Shown here: one piece after another, positions 52,025 to 60,189 of the stretch | Layout of the letters: every line of letters begins with the position of its first letter | How positions within the stretch are numbered: the first letter of the stretch is position 1 | Source: Microbacterium sp. lyk4-40-TSB-66 | GTDB lineage: Bacteria; Actinomycetota; Actinomycetes; Actinomycetales; Microbacteriaceae | Direction of reading: 5' to 3' | Assembly: GCF_030209475.1 (NCBI RefSeq) | Contig: NZ_JARVRW010000003.1 | Location: forward strand, 186,001 to 250,000 | DNA: 64,000 nucleotides | Notes under the pieces: generated by a model | What the model saw: only the letters and a program-made list of their open reading frames with translations | Told to the model about the DNA's origin: nothing | Database searches by the model: none | Translations under genes and position numbers: made by a program

Positions 52025-52887
52025 ACCATTCCGCCCATCTGTTCGCGCCGCGCCAACCGCGCCGACACGTAGTCGGTGAGGCGGATCATCGGCAGCGCCA
52101 TGGCCACGAACAGCAGCGCCGCCACGACGTAGGGCGTGAAGTTGTAGTACTCGGCCGCGGCGATCTGCGCCGCGCGGATGGCATCCACCACTCCGAGGAC
52201 CGAGATCAGGCCGACGTCCTTCTGCATCGAGACGAAGTCGTTCATCAACGCGGGCACGACTTTACGGACGCCCTGCGGGATGACGACGATGCGCAGCGTC
52301 TGCCCGTGCGTGAGGCCCATCGAACGGGCGGCGACCCGCTGCGAGGGATGCACGGCCTCCATGCCCGCCCGCAGCACCTCGCTGACGTACGCCGAGTAGG
52401 TCAGCACGATCGCGATCGTCCCCCACAGCACGACCGGCACCCGGCCGAAGATCCCCAGCGCGGGCACGCCGAAGCCCACGAGGTACAGCACGATCAGCAG
52501 CGGGACGCCGCGGAACAGATCGGTGTACACCGTCGCCAGGGCCCGCAGCGGGAAGAAGACAGGTCCGCGCAGCGACCGCAGCACCGCGAGCGTGGTGCCG
52601 AGGATGGCCACGGCGAACGCCGCGACGAACAGCACCTGGATGTTCACCCACAGGCCGACCAGGATCGACGGGAAGCTCGTGATCGCGATGTCGACGTCGA
52701 AGAAGCTGCGACGGACGTCTTCCCAGCCGGGGCTCGACAGGACCGCCCACCCCACCACGACGACGAAGACGACGGAGCTGACGAGCGCGATCAGCACCGA
52801 TTTCGTCGACTGCCGACGCCGCGTGACGCGCCGACCGAGTTCGAGCTCGCTCGGACGCCACTCGGCATCGAGGGGGGTGGATGCCAC
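52021..52887 (-). CDS. Polar amino-acid ABC transporter permease
   Basis: A 288-residue membrane permease of the HisM/GlnP family. It has an N-terminal cytoplasmic part (STPLDAEWRPSELELGRRVT), a first helix VLIALVSSVVFVVVVGWAVL, then the HisMQ-type domain with LRSLRGPVFFPLRALATVYT and DLFRGVPLLIVLYLVG, and the EAA loop EAVHPSQRVAARSMGLTHGQ. I use the GTG six bases after the TAA of the binding-protein gene. An ATG 45 bp further upstream would lie inside that gene and encode an arginine-rich start unlike the family. The single permease gene may work as a homodimer. Confidence 0.88.
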   Translation of the reverse strand: MASTPLDAEWRPSELELGRRVTRRRQSTKSVLIALVSSVVFVVVVGWAVLSSPGWEDVRRSFFDVDIAITSFPSILVGLWVNIQVLFVAAFAVAILGTTLAVLRSLRGPVFFPLRALATVYTDLFRGVPLLIVLYLVGFGVPALGIFGRVPVVLWGTIAIVLTYSAYVSEVLRAGMEAVHPSQRVAARSMGLTHGQTLRIVVIPQGVRKVVPALMNDFVSMQKDVGLISVLGVVDAIRAAQIAAAEYYNFTPYVVAALLFVAMALPMIRLTDYVSARLARREQMGGMV

Positions 52888-52892
52888 GACGG

Positions 52893-53758
52893 TTACTTCA
52901 GCACGGGAGCGGCGGCCGTACCGCCGAGCCACGTCTGCTGCAGTTCATCGAGCGTGCCGTCGGCGCGAAGGGCATCGACGGCCTCGCTGACGGGCGCGGT
53001 CAGCGCCGAGCCCTTGGGGAGCACGAACGCGAGCTCGTCACCGCCGACGGACGAGTCGGGCAGCTGACCCACGACCTTGCCGTCGTCGAGCACCGCGCCG
53101 GCGAGGTAGAACGCGGTGGGGAGGTCGACGATGATCGCGTCGACCTGTCCCGCCTGGAGGGCGGCGACGGCATCGTCATTGGAGTTGTAGACGCTGAGAT
53201 TGGCGGTGCCGAGCTGGTCTTCGGCGACCTGGTAGCTGGTCGTTGCGCTCATGACGCCGACGGGGATGCCCTTCAGCTCCTCGACGGTGGTGGCGGACGC
53301 GGCGGGCGACGAGCCCGTCGTCACGACGGCCTGCGTGGTCGTGTAATCCGACGACGAGAAGTCGACGGCGTTCTTGCGCTCGTCGGTGATGGAGAACTGC
53401 TGCACGTTGAGGTCCCAGTCCTTCGGGCCCGGCGCGATGGCGCTGTCGAACGTGGAGCGAACCCACACGACGTCGTCCTTCGCGAAGCCGAGCTGCGTCG
53501 CCACGGCGTCGGCCACGGCCGCTTCGAAGCCCTCCCCCGACGCAGGGTCGTCGTTCTCGACCCACGGCGAGAACGCGGGCTCACCGGTCGCGATGGTCAG
53601 CTTGCCGGCGGTGACGGTCTGCAGCGCGCCCTCGGAGGCGGGGGCGGCGCCGGCGTCGGAGCCGGTCGGGGCGAAAGCGCAGGCCTCAGCGAGACGACCG
53701 TGGCGGCGGCCACGGCGGTCAGGGCGGCGGCGCGGCGCAGGCGTGCGAAAGCGGTCAC
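52893..53758 (-). CDS. Polar amino-acid ABC transporter substrate-binding protein, frameshift in signal peptide
   Basis: Family-3 solute-binding protein for the two genes downstream. The mature part is intact: GKLTIATGEPAFSPWVEN, WVRSTFDSAIAPGPKDWDLN, VQQFSITDERKNAVDFSSSD, AGQVDAIIVDLPTAFYLAG. The start is a GTG with AGGAG five bases before it, encoding TAFARLRRAAALTAVAAATVVSL, a normal signal peptide. Near 53690 the frame shifts: the signal peptide continues as RPALSPRPAP and stops, while the mature protein (EACAFAPTGSDAGAAPASEG) is in another frame with no start of its own near. The gene spans 866 bases from start to stop, so it lacks one base or carries two extra. Apart from this no damage is seen, so a recent mutation or a sequencing error are both possible. 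Confidence 0.78.
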
Positions 53759-53926
53759 GATGTCTCCTCGTGGACGTATCGGGGTCATCCCCGGAGTGCT
53801 GTGTGGAGCAAATGGTACCTAGTCGGCAGGCCCGTGGCCGTCGATGGGGAAACCCGGCGACACGCTGCGCGGCCGTTGTGGACTTTCTGCCCGGCCCCTC
53901 CCCCCGGTTTCCCGGCCCCTGCCCCG

Positions 53927-54518
53927 GTTTGGGGCGTCATTCGTGCATTGGGGCGAGTATTGACCGCCCGAATGCACGAAACGCGCCCCAAACGCGGCAC
54001 CCCCCCCGTCACAGCGCGACGCGCCTCACCGCCACGGCCGCACACCGCCGACGCGCCTCCCCCGGTTTGGGGCGTCATCTGCGCGTTGGGGCGAGTATTG
54101 ACCGCCCCAAATGCACGAAACGCGCCCCAAACGCGGCACCGCCGTCAAGAGCGACGCGCCTCGCCGCCACGGCCGCGCACCGCACCGCCGACGCGCCCCA
54201 ATCGCGGCAGCACCACCGTTCCGCTACCTCGGCAGCACGGGGGACACCCAGGACGGGCTGAGCGAACGGGCTCCGCGAGCGAGCCGCGCGAAGCGCCGGG
54301 CCTCTCCCCCGGTTTGGGGCGTCATTTGTGCATTGGGGCGAGTACTGCCCGCCCCAATGCACGAAACGCGCCCCAAACGCGGCACCACCGTCAAGAGCGA
54401 CGCGCCTCGCCGCCTCGGCCGCGCACAGACCCCCAAAGGCCCCTCTCGCGGTTTGGGGCGTCATTTGTGCATCGGGGCGGGTATGGCTCGCCCCAAATGC
54501 ATGAAACGCGCCCCAAAC
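53927..54518. repeat. Array of four long hairpin repeats
   Basis: Four ~67-bp imperfect palindromes at 53927-53993, 54065-54132, 54312-54378 and 54451-54518. Each begins GTTTGGGGCGTCAT, has GTGCATTGGGGCG, a short centre (AGTATTGAC-type), then CGCCCCAATGCAC and ends ACGCGCCCCAAAC. Unit starts are 138, 247 and 139 bp apart; the connecting DNA (GCGGCACCACCGTCAAGAGC and similar) is also repeated, and a partial fifth unit lies near 54196. The whole 53.8-54.7 kb stretch has no supported gene. Confidence 0.88.
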
Positions 54519-54600
54519 GCGGCACCACCACAGCATCGCTGACACGCGCCCCGCGCCGCCGCACCGCTGACACCCGCGCCCGCCCCGCGACGCGCAACGC

Positions 54601-54671
54601 GCCCGCAACGCGGACCCCCGCCCGCAACGCGGACCCCCGCCCGCAACGCGGACCCCCGCCCGCAACGCGGA
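54601..54671. repeat. 19-bp tandem repeat
   Basis: The unit GCCCGCAACGCGGACCCCC starts at 54601, 54620, 54639 and 54658; the last copy is incomplete. It lies between the hairpin array and the terminator of the ribosomal protein operon. Confidence 0.85.
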
Positions 54672-54706
54672 ACGGCCCCGCCCTGCCGGAGCAGGAACGG
54701 GGCCGT
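54672..54706 (-). terminator. Terminator of the rpsF-ssb-rpsR-rplI operon
   Basis: A perfect 9-bp stem (ACGGCCCCG at 54672-54680 with CGGGGCCGT at 54698-54706) begins 18 bases past the rplI stop. On the minus strand it is followed by TTCC rather than a T-run, as often in this group. Confidence 0.7.
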
Positions 54707-54724
54707 CCTCGAGAGTGCTGCGAA

Positions 54725-55177
54725 TTACTTCGCGGCGACCACCTGAAGGGTGATCACGGCGGTGACGTCGTCACGCAGGCGAACGGTCGCCTCGTGCTCG
54801 CCGACCGACTTGATCGAGGAGGTGATCTGGATCTTGCGCTTGTCGAGCTCGCCGAGACCGGCGGCCTTGACGGCGTCGGCGACATCGGCGGTCTTGACCG
54901 AACCGAAGAGGCGACCCTCGTTGCCGGCCTTGACGGCCAGCTTGACGGTGTTCGACTCGAGCGTGTTCTTCAGGGCCACGGCGTCTTCGTGGTCGTGGAT
55001 CGCGCGGGACTCGCGGGCCGCGCGGATCGACGCGACCTGCTTTTCGCCGCCGCGGCTCCAGGCCACGGCGAAGCCCTGCGGGATGAGGTAGTTGCGGGCG
55101 TACCCGCTCTTGACCTCGACAACGTCACCGGCGCTACCGAGCCCGGTGACCTCATTCGTGAGAATCAGCTTTGCCAT
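54725..55177 (-). CDS. rplI: 50S ribosomal protein L9
   Basis: A 150-residue L9, normal length. The N-terminal rRNA-binding domain ([40 protein letters not shown]) and the long connecting helix are typical; the C-terminal domain has [20 protein letters not shown]. It is the last gene of the rpsF-ssb-rpsR-rplI operon; the S18 gene ends only 10 bp before it. In related genomes dnaB follows, but here repeats and surface genes intervene. Confidence 0.97.
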   Translation of the reverse strand: MAKLILTNEVTGLGSAGDVVEVKSGYARNYLIPQGFAVAWSRGGEKQVASIRAARESRAIHDHEDAVALKNTLESNTVKLAVKAGNEGRLFGSVKTADVADAVKAAGLGELDKRKIQITSSIKSVGEHEATVRLRDDVTAVITLQVVAAK

Positions 55178-55187
55178 CGGGTGCTCC

Positions 55188-55442
55188 TTAGCGGCCGGCG
55201 CCGGCGTAGGGCAGGAGAGCCATCTCGCGCGCGTTCTTGATGGCGCGGGCGATCAGGCGCTGCTCCTGCACGGAGACACCGGTGATACGACGGGCGCGGA
55301 TCTTCCCGCGCTCCGAGATGAACTTGCGGAGGGTTGCGACGTCCTTGTAGTCGATGACGCCGACGCGGATCGCCTTCGCGGGGGCTGCGTTCTTCGCGCC
55401 CTTCCGCGGCTTGCGGCGGTCGCCAGTGGCCTTGCCAGCCAT
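55188..55442 (-). CDS. rpsR: 30S ribosomal protein S18
   Basis: An 84-residue S18. The core is [20 protein letters not shown] and [20 protein letters not shown] followed by [13 protein letters not shown], all typical. No cysteines are present, so it is the zinc-independent form. S18 binds next to S6, encoded in the same operon. An AAGGAAG site lies close before the ATG. The 100-bp gap to ssb is longer than the other gaps in this operon. Confidence 0.97.
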   Translation of the reverse strand: MAGKATGDRRKPRKGAKNAAPAKAIRVGVIDYKDVATLRKFISERGKIRARRITGVSVQEQRLIARAIKNAREMALLPYAGAGR

Positions 55443-55543
55443 GCTTCCTTCTTTCGTGTGGTTCGGATGCCGAGGCGGTCACGCGGACCGGGGCATGGCA
55501 TCCGGAATTTCAGGGGTCGTCGCGCCGTGAGGCGCAGCGAAGA

Positions 55544-56071
55544 TCAGAATGGGGTGTCGTCTCCGTAGGAACCGGGAGTGCTCCACGCGTCTGCGCCGCT
55601 GTTGCCGTTGCCGCCGCCGTTGTTCGAGCCGGGGGTCGACCACGGCTCGTCGTTCGACTGCTGCACCTGCGGGCGCTGACCGCCACCGCCGCCACCCCCG
55701 CCGCCGGACGCGGCACGGGTGACCTGGGCGGTCGCGTAGCGGAGCGAGGGGCCGATCTCATCGACTTCGAGTTCGATGGAGGTGCGGTTGTTCCCCTCGC
55801 GGTCCTGGTACGAACGCTGCTTGAGGCGACCGGTCGCGATGACACGGCTGCCCTTCGTCAGCGAACCGGCGACGTGCTCGGCGAACTCGCGCCACACAGA
55901 AGCGCGCAGGAAGAGCGCCTCGCCGTCCTTCCACTCGTTCGCCTGACGGTCGAACGTGCGGGGGGTCGACGCGATCGTGAAGTTCGCCACCGGCAGACCG
56001 TTCTGCGTGTAACGCAGCTCGGGGTCGGCGGTGAGGTTGCCCACGACGGTGATGACGGTTTCGCCGGCCAT
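55544..56071 (-). CDS. ssb: Single-stranded DNA-binding protein
   Basis: A 175-residue SSB. The OB-fold spans about residues 1-110 ([60 protein letters not shown]). A Gly/Gln/Asn-rich disordered linker follows, and the acidic tip ends DDTPF, the usual hook for partner proteins. It is the main SSB, as shown by its place between rpsF and rpsR. It starts five bases after the rpsF stop. Confidence 0.97.
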   Translation of the reverse strand: MAGETVITVVGNLTADPELRYTQNGLPVANFTIASTPRTFDRQANEWKDGEALFLRASVWREFAEHVAGSLTKGSRVIATGRLKQRSYQDREGNNRTSIELEVDEIGPSLRYATAQVTRAASGGGGGGGGGQRPQVQQSNDEPWSTPGSNNGGGNGNSGADAWSTPGSYGDDTPF

Positions 56072-56076
56072 CGTCG

Positions 56077-56469
56077 TTACTTCGCAGCCTTCTCGGCGGA
56101 CTCGACCTTGCGGGGAGCGGCGGCCTTGCGGGCGGCCTTCTCCTCGGAGCGCTTGGCCTCGGCGGCGACCTGGGCGATCGCTTCTTCGGCGCGCAGGACC
56201 TTGGTGCGCATGATCTGCTCGTTCAGCTTCAGCTGACGGTCGAGCTCGTTCGTGGCCTCGCTGGTCGCGACGAAGTTGACGACGGCGTAGATGCCCTCGT
56301 TCTTCTTGCGGATCTCGTAGGCGAGACGACGGCGGCCCCAGATGTCGACCTTGTCGATGGTTCCCCCATCGGCCGTGATGACCTTGAGGAATCCGTCGAG
56401 CTTCGGAGCGACCTGGCGCTCGTCGACCTCGGGATCGAAGATGACCATGAGTTCGTACTGGTGCGTCAC
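56077..56469 (-). CDS. rpsF: 30S ribosomal protein S6
   Basis: A 130-residue S6, first gene of the operon. The core is [40 protein letters not shown] and [20 protein letters not shown], all typical; the Lys/Ala/Glu-rich C-terminal extension of ~30 residues is common in actinobacteria. The GTG start has a strong AAGGAGGTGG site seven bases upstream. A TAGACT -10-like element is about 115 bases upstream, leaving a leader of ~107 bases that could carry feedback control by S6:S18; no motif was proven. Confidence 0.97.
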   Translation of the reverse strand: MTHQYELMVIFDPEVDERQVAPKLDGFLKVITADGGTIDKVDIWGRRRLAYEIRKKNEGIYAVVNFVATSEATNELDRQLKLNEQIMRTKVLRAEEAIAQVAAEAKRSEEKAARKAAAPRKVESAEKAAK

Positions 56470-56828
56470 TAACCCACCTCCTTCGGACTAGAACGGCTGA
56501 CGGGCATTTCCCGGCAGCAGGAGGGTGTGGTGCACGTCATCACGGGCTCACACGCGCATGGGCGTCGCCGGACAACCTTCGTAGTCTAGCGGATGCCGTG
56601 GGTGCGGCGGAATCGCGCCCGGCGACGCTGCCGGGGTGGGGTCGTCTTCCCGTTCACGGCGACGCTCGGGCAACGTCATCCGTTCGGGGCGTGTTCTGTT
56701 CTTCCGGGCGCGCGTCGTGCGCCCCGACGCGCGGATCACGCCCCGAACCGGGCGCAGGCGGCCGGAACAAGCCGACACTCCCCCGATGTCGCATGCCCCC
56801 GCTACGGTCGAAGGCGGGGAGGCGACAC
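56470..56828. promoter_or_regulatory. rpsF leader and divergent intergenic region with inverted repeat
   Basis: A 359-bp gap between divergent genes. The rpsF side holds the leader and a possible -10 TAGACT (56588-56583, minus strand). Further along is a 12-bp perfect inverted repeat, GTTCGGGGCGTG (56682-56693) with CACGCCCCGAAC (56737-56748), with a nested CGCGCGTCG/CGACGCGCG pair. Its GGGGCGT core recalls the hairpin array at 54 kb. A GGGGAGG site serves the gene that follows. Confidence 0.6.
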
Positions 56829-57947
56829 ATGACGACACCTGCAGGGCTCGACACCGCGCCGCTGACCGAGCCCGTCGACAAGGCGGCCGTTCGTGCGTTC
56901 ACCGCCGAACGGCGGGAGCGGGGGGCGCTGCGCGGCCGCACCGTGTCGGTGATCATCCTCGTCGTCGTTGTGCTCGCGTTCGCCCTGGTCGGCGTCCCGC
57001 TCTTCCTCTCGATCGTCGTCACGATGTTCACCGAGAGCAGCGGCAGCGCCCTCGCCGCGCTCCCCTTCCTCGTGGTCCTCGCCATCGTCGCTGTGGTCGC
57101 CGTGGCCATCGTGCGCGGATTCCGCGGCGCCGCCGTCCGCCACTACCGGCTCGACCGTTTCGCGCGCGCGAACGGCATGACCTGGCATCCGGGGTACACG
57201 AACCCCCCGCTCCCGGGAATGATCTTCAGCATCGGCCATGACCGGGGAACGCACGATCTCGTGCGTCGAGAACATCCGCGATTCGTGGAGGTGGCCAACT
57301 ACCGCTACGAGACCGGCTCCGGCAAGAACAAGCAGACCCACCGGTGGGGGTATGCGGCGCTGCGCCTCGACACTCCGCTCCCCCACATCGTGCTGGATGC
57401 CGTGGGCAACAACGGCCTGTTCGGCGGCTCCAACCTGCCGGTCAGCTTCGGCCGCGGGCAGCGCCTCAGCCTCGAGGGCGACTTCGACCAGCACTTCGCG
57501 TTGTACTGCCCCGAAGGGTACGAACGCGACGCTCTCTATCTCTTCACGCCCGACGTCATGGCCCGTTTCATCGACAACGCCGCGCAGCTCGACGTCGAGA
57601 TCGTCGACGAATGGCTGTTCCTCTACTCCCGCCGTGACCTGTCGACGCTCGACCCCGCGACCTGGCAATGGGTGATGGCGACGGTGGGCGCGCTCGACGA
57701 CAAACTTGCGCAGTGGGCGCGGTGGCGTGACGAACGCCTGGCCGCCGCCCCGACCGCGGGGGCGGTGGCATCCGGATTGCCCGGTGCCGCGACCGCACCG
57801 GCGACGCTGCTCACGCCTCCCCCGGTCGGCGTCGCACCGCCGGGACGACGCCTGCGGCGAGGCTTCTCGTGGGTGACCGTGCTGGTCGCCGTGGCGATCG
57901 GCGCGTGGTGGCTCCTCACCATCGTGTTCGACGTGCTGGGGTCCTGA
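56829..57947 (+). CDS. Hypothetical membrane protein
   Basis: A 372-residue membrane protein that I cannot assign. Two helices lie near the N-terminus (VSVIILVVVVLAFALVGVPL and ALPFLVVLAIVAVVAVAIV) and one at the very end (SWVTVLVAVAIGAWWLLTIV). The ~230-residue cytoplasmic or external part between them is soluble and includes YRLDRFARANGMTWHPGYTN, ANYRYETGSGKNKQTHRWGY and LSLEGDFDQHFALYCPEGYE. This resembles conserved actinobacterial membrane proteins of unknown role. The ATG has GGGGAGG seven bases upstream. It is divergent from rpsF and convergent with the SDR gene. Confidence 0.78.
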   Translation: MTTPAGLDTAPLTEPVDKAAVRAFTAERRERGALRGRTVSVIILVVVVLAFALVGVPLFLSIVVTMFTESSGSALAALPFLVVLAIVAVVAVAIVRGFRGAAVRHYRLDRFARANGMTWHPGYTNPPLPGMIFSIGHDRGTHDLVRREHPRFVEVANYRYETGSGKNKQTHRWGYAALRLDTPLPHIVLDAVGNNGLFGGSNLPVSFGRGQRLSLEGDFDQHFALYCPEGYERDALYLFTPDVMARFIDNAAQLDVEIVDEWLFLYSRRDLSTLDPATWQWVMATVGALDDKLAQWARWRDERLAAAPTAGAVASGLPGAATAPATLLTPPPVGVAPPGRRLRRGFSWVTVLVAVAIGAWWLLTIVFDVLGS

Positions 57948-57964
57948 TCCGCGCGACGGATCAG
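57944..57964. terminator. Bidirectional hairpin containing both stop codons
   Basis: CTGATCCG (57944-57951) and CGGATCAG (57957-57964) form a perfect 8-bp stem with a 5-base loop. The TGA of the membrane protein gene and the TGA of the convergent SDR gene both lie inside the stem. There is no T-run. Confidence 0.5.
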
Positions 57965-58710
57965 TGCGCCGACCACCCGCCGTCCATCGTGTAGCTCGCG
58001 CCGGTGACCATGGCGGCATCCGGGCCCGTCAGCCACAGCGCCAGCGACGCGACTTCGCTCGGCTCGACGAGGCGCTTGATCGCGGCATCCTGCAGCAGAA
58101 TCGTCTCGAGCACCTCGTCCTCCGCGATGCCGTGGGCGCGCGCCTGATCGGCGATCTGCTTCTCGACCAGCGGCGAGCGCACGTATCCCGGGTCGATGCA
58201 CACACTCGTCACACCGTGCGGGCCGCCCTCGAGCGCCGTGGTCTTCGACAGGCCCTCGAGGCCGTGCTTTGCGGTGACGTACGCCGACTTGAACGCCGAG
58301 GCGCGGATGCCATGCACGCTCGAGACGTTCAGCACCCGACCGAAGCCGCGCTCGTACATGCCCGGCAGCGCCGCGCGGATGAGCAGGAACGGTGCCTCGA
58401 GCATGAGCCGGAGCATGAACGAGAAACGCTCGGGGTCGAACTGCTCGATGGGGCTGACGTGCTGGATGCCGGCGTTGTTGACCAGGATGTCTACATCGAG
58501 GCTGAGCTCGCGCAGCGCCGCCGTGTCAGACAGGTCGACGACCCACGGGCGACCGCCGATGTCGGCGGCCACGCGTTCGGCCCCCTCGGCATTCAGGTCG
58601 GCGACGGTGACCTCGGCCCCGGCGTCGGCGAATGCGCGCGCGATGGCTTCGCCGATGCCGCTCGCTCCCCCGGTGACGAGGGCGCGACGGCCGGTCAGGT
58701 CGGTGCTCAT
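57961..58710 (-). CDS. 3-hydroxybutyrate dehydrogenase-like SDR
   Basis: A 249-residue short-chain dehydrogenase. The cofactor motif is TGGASGIGEAIARAFADAG, the structural NNAG is in ILVNNAGIQHVSPIEQFDPE, and the catalytic set is the Ser of NVSSVHG and Tyr/Lys of SAYVTAKHGLEGLSK. IQHVSPIE, the SSVHGIRAS stretch and CIDPGYVRSPLVEKQIADQA match 3-hydroxybutyrate dehydrogenases closely, so oxidation of 3-hydroxybutyrate to acetoacetate with NAD is the best guess. The start overlaps the stop of the transporter gene (ATGA), which supports import and oxidation of one substrate. The frame stays open far upstream; only this ATG gives a normal start. Confidence 0.87.
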   Translation of the reverse strand: MSTDLTGRRALVTGGASGIGEAIARAFADAGAEVTVADLNAEGAERVAADIGGRPWVVDLSDTAALRELSLDVDILVNNAGIQHVSPIEQFDPERFSFMLRLMLEAPFLLIRAALPGMYERGFGRVLNVSSVHGIRASAFKSAYVTAKHGLEGLSKTTALEGGPHGVTSVCIDPGYVRSPLVEKQIADQARAHGIAEDEVLETILLQDAAIKRLVEPSEVASLALWLTGPDAAMVTGASYTMDGGWSAH

Positions 58711-60086
58711 GCGGATCCCTTCACTCCCACGCGCTCGGCCGTGCGCGCCGCGTCGGCGGCGTCGATGTCTCGCAGCGAGATGCCGCGAGTCTCCTTCAAC
58801 GACAGCACAGCGATCGAGGTGAGGATGCACGCCGCGACGATGTACAGCGCGATCGGCAGCCACGAGCCGAAGTCGCGTAGCCACTGCGTCGCGAGAATCG
58901 GGGCGAGGGATCCCGCGAGGATCGCCGTCACCTGCGCGCCGAGGGAGACGCCCGAGTAGCGCATGCGCGTGGGGAACAGCTCGGCCATGACCGCCGGCTG
59001 CGGCGCGTACATGCCGGCGTGGAACACCAGACCGATCGTCACGGCGAGCACGATCATCACCGGATTGAGCGTGTCGAACATCGGAAACGCGAAGAAAGCC
59101 CAGGTCGCACTGAGGATCGCTCCCGCGAGGTACACCGGGCGGCGCCCGACGCGGTCGGAGAGACGGCCCAGCGGCGGGATCACCGCGAAGTGCACGACGT
59201 GGGCGATGAGCAGGGCGAGCAACAGCTGACTGGTGTCGTAGGAGTGCACGACCTTGAGGTACACGATCGAGAAGCTGACGACGATGTAATAGACGATGTT
59301 CTCCGCGAAGCGCACGCCCATGGCCTGCACGACGCCCTTGGGATAGCGGCGCAGCACCTCGACGACGCCGAACGAGGTCGCCTTCTCCTGCTCGACCTGC
59401 GCCTTGGCCTCGAGGAAGATCGGCGCCTCCTCGACGTGGCGGCGGATCCAGAACCCGACCAGCACGATCACGGCCGAGAGCCAGAAAGCGATGCGCCAGC
59501 CCCAGTCGAGGAACGCCGCGGGGCTGAGGACGAACGACGTGATCAGCAGCACGAGGGTGGCGAGCAGGTTGCCGACGGGCACCGCGGCCTGCGGCCAGCT
59601 CGACCAGAACGCGCGGCGACGGTCGGGGCTCTGCTCGGCGACGAGAAGCACGGCACCGCCCCACTCCCCTCCGACGGCGAAGCCCTGGATGAAACGCAGG
59701 GCGACGAGCATCGCCGGGGCCCAGTAGCCGACGCTCGCGAACCCGGGCAGGCACCCCATGAGGAACGTCGCGGCCCCGACGATGATGATCGTCGCCTGCA
59801 GCGTCGGCTTGCGGCCGAACCGGTCGCCGATTTGCCCGAACACGATGCCGCCCAGCGGACGCGCGACGAAGCCGACCGCGTAGGTGACGAAGGCGGCGAT
59901 GATCCCGTCGAGCTGAGAGCCCGATGACGGGAAGAAGAACGTGCCGAACACGAGGCTCGCGGCGGTGGCGTAGAGGAAGAACTCGTACCACTCCACGACC
60001 GTGCCGGCCATGGAGGCGGCGACGACCCGGCGGATCCGATTGGTGGGGGGCTCGGCGCTCTGACGTGCGCGGGTGGGGGAATCCAT
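58707..60086 (-). CDS. MHS-type MFS metabolite:proton symporter
   Basis: A 459-residue 12-helix transporter of the metabolite:H+ symporter group (ShiA/KgtP/ProP-like). Diagnostic parts are ASMAGTVVEWYEFFLYATAA, GFVARPLGGIVFGQIGDRFG, and RFIQGFAVGGEWGGAVLLVA. It should import a carboxylate; given the coupled dehydrogenase gene this may be 3-hydroxybutyrate or a similar acid. The ATG has AAGGAG four bases upstream and gives the normal N-terminus, while the frame extends 160 bp further. It is divergent from the LysR regulator gene. Confidence 0.9.
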   Translation of the reverse strand: MDSPTRARQSAEPPTNRIRRVVAASMAGTVVEWYEFFLYATAASLVFGTFFFPSSGSQLDGIIAAFVTYAVGFVARPLGGIVFGQIGDRFGRKPTLQATIIIVGAATFLMGCLPGFASVGYWAPAMLVALRFIQGFAVGGEWGGAVLLVAEQSPDRRRAFWSSWPQAAVPVGNLLATLVLLITSFVLSPAAFLDWGWRIAFWLSAVIVLVGFWIRRHVEEAPIFLEAKAQVEQEKATSFGVVEVLRRYPKGVVQAMGVRFAENIVYYIVVSFSIVYLKVVHSYDTSQLLLALLIAHVVHFAVIPPLGRLSDRVGRRPVYLAGAILSATWAFFAFPMFDTLNPVMIVLAVTIGLVFHAGMYAPQPAVMAELFPTRMRYSGVSLGAQVTAILAGSLAPILATQWLRDFGSWLPIALYIVAACILTSIAVLSLKETRGISLRDIDAADAARTAERVGVKGSA

Positions 60087-60160
60087 GACGCTCCTTCGGT
60101 GTCGGCGGTGACATCCGCATGTCAGTTTCGGTGGGAGCCCGCACTGCGGCAATGCCCAGT

Positions 60161-60179
60161 TGCACGACTCCGTTGTGCA
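60161..60179. promoter_or_regulatory. Candidate LysR operator
   Basis: TGCAC (60161-60165) and GTGCA (60175-60179) form an interrupted palindrome in the 103-bp gap between the divergent LysR and transporter genes. The size and position fit a LysR-type site that controls both directions. Confidence 0.45.
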
Positions 60180-60189
60180 GAATTGCAGA

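Noticed and set aside
53927..54518. CRISPR array
   Set aside because: The units are ~67-bp palindromes at irregular distances with similar linkers, not short direct repeats with unique spacers, and no cas genes are present.
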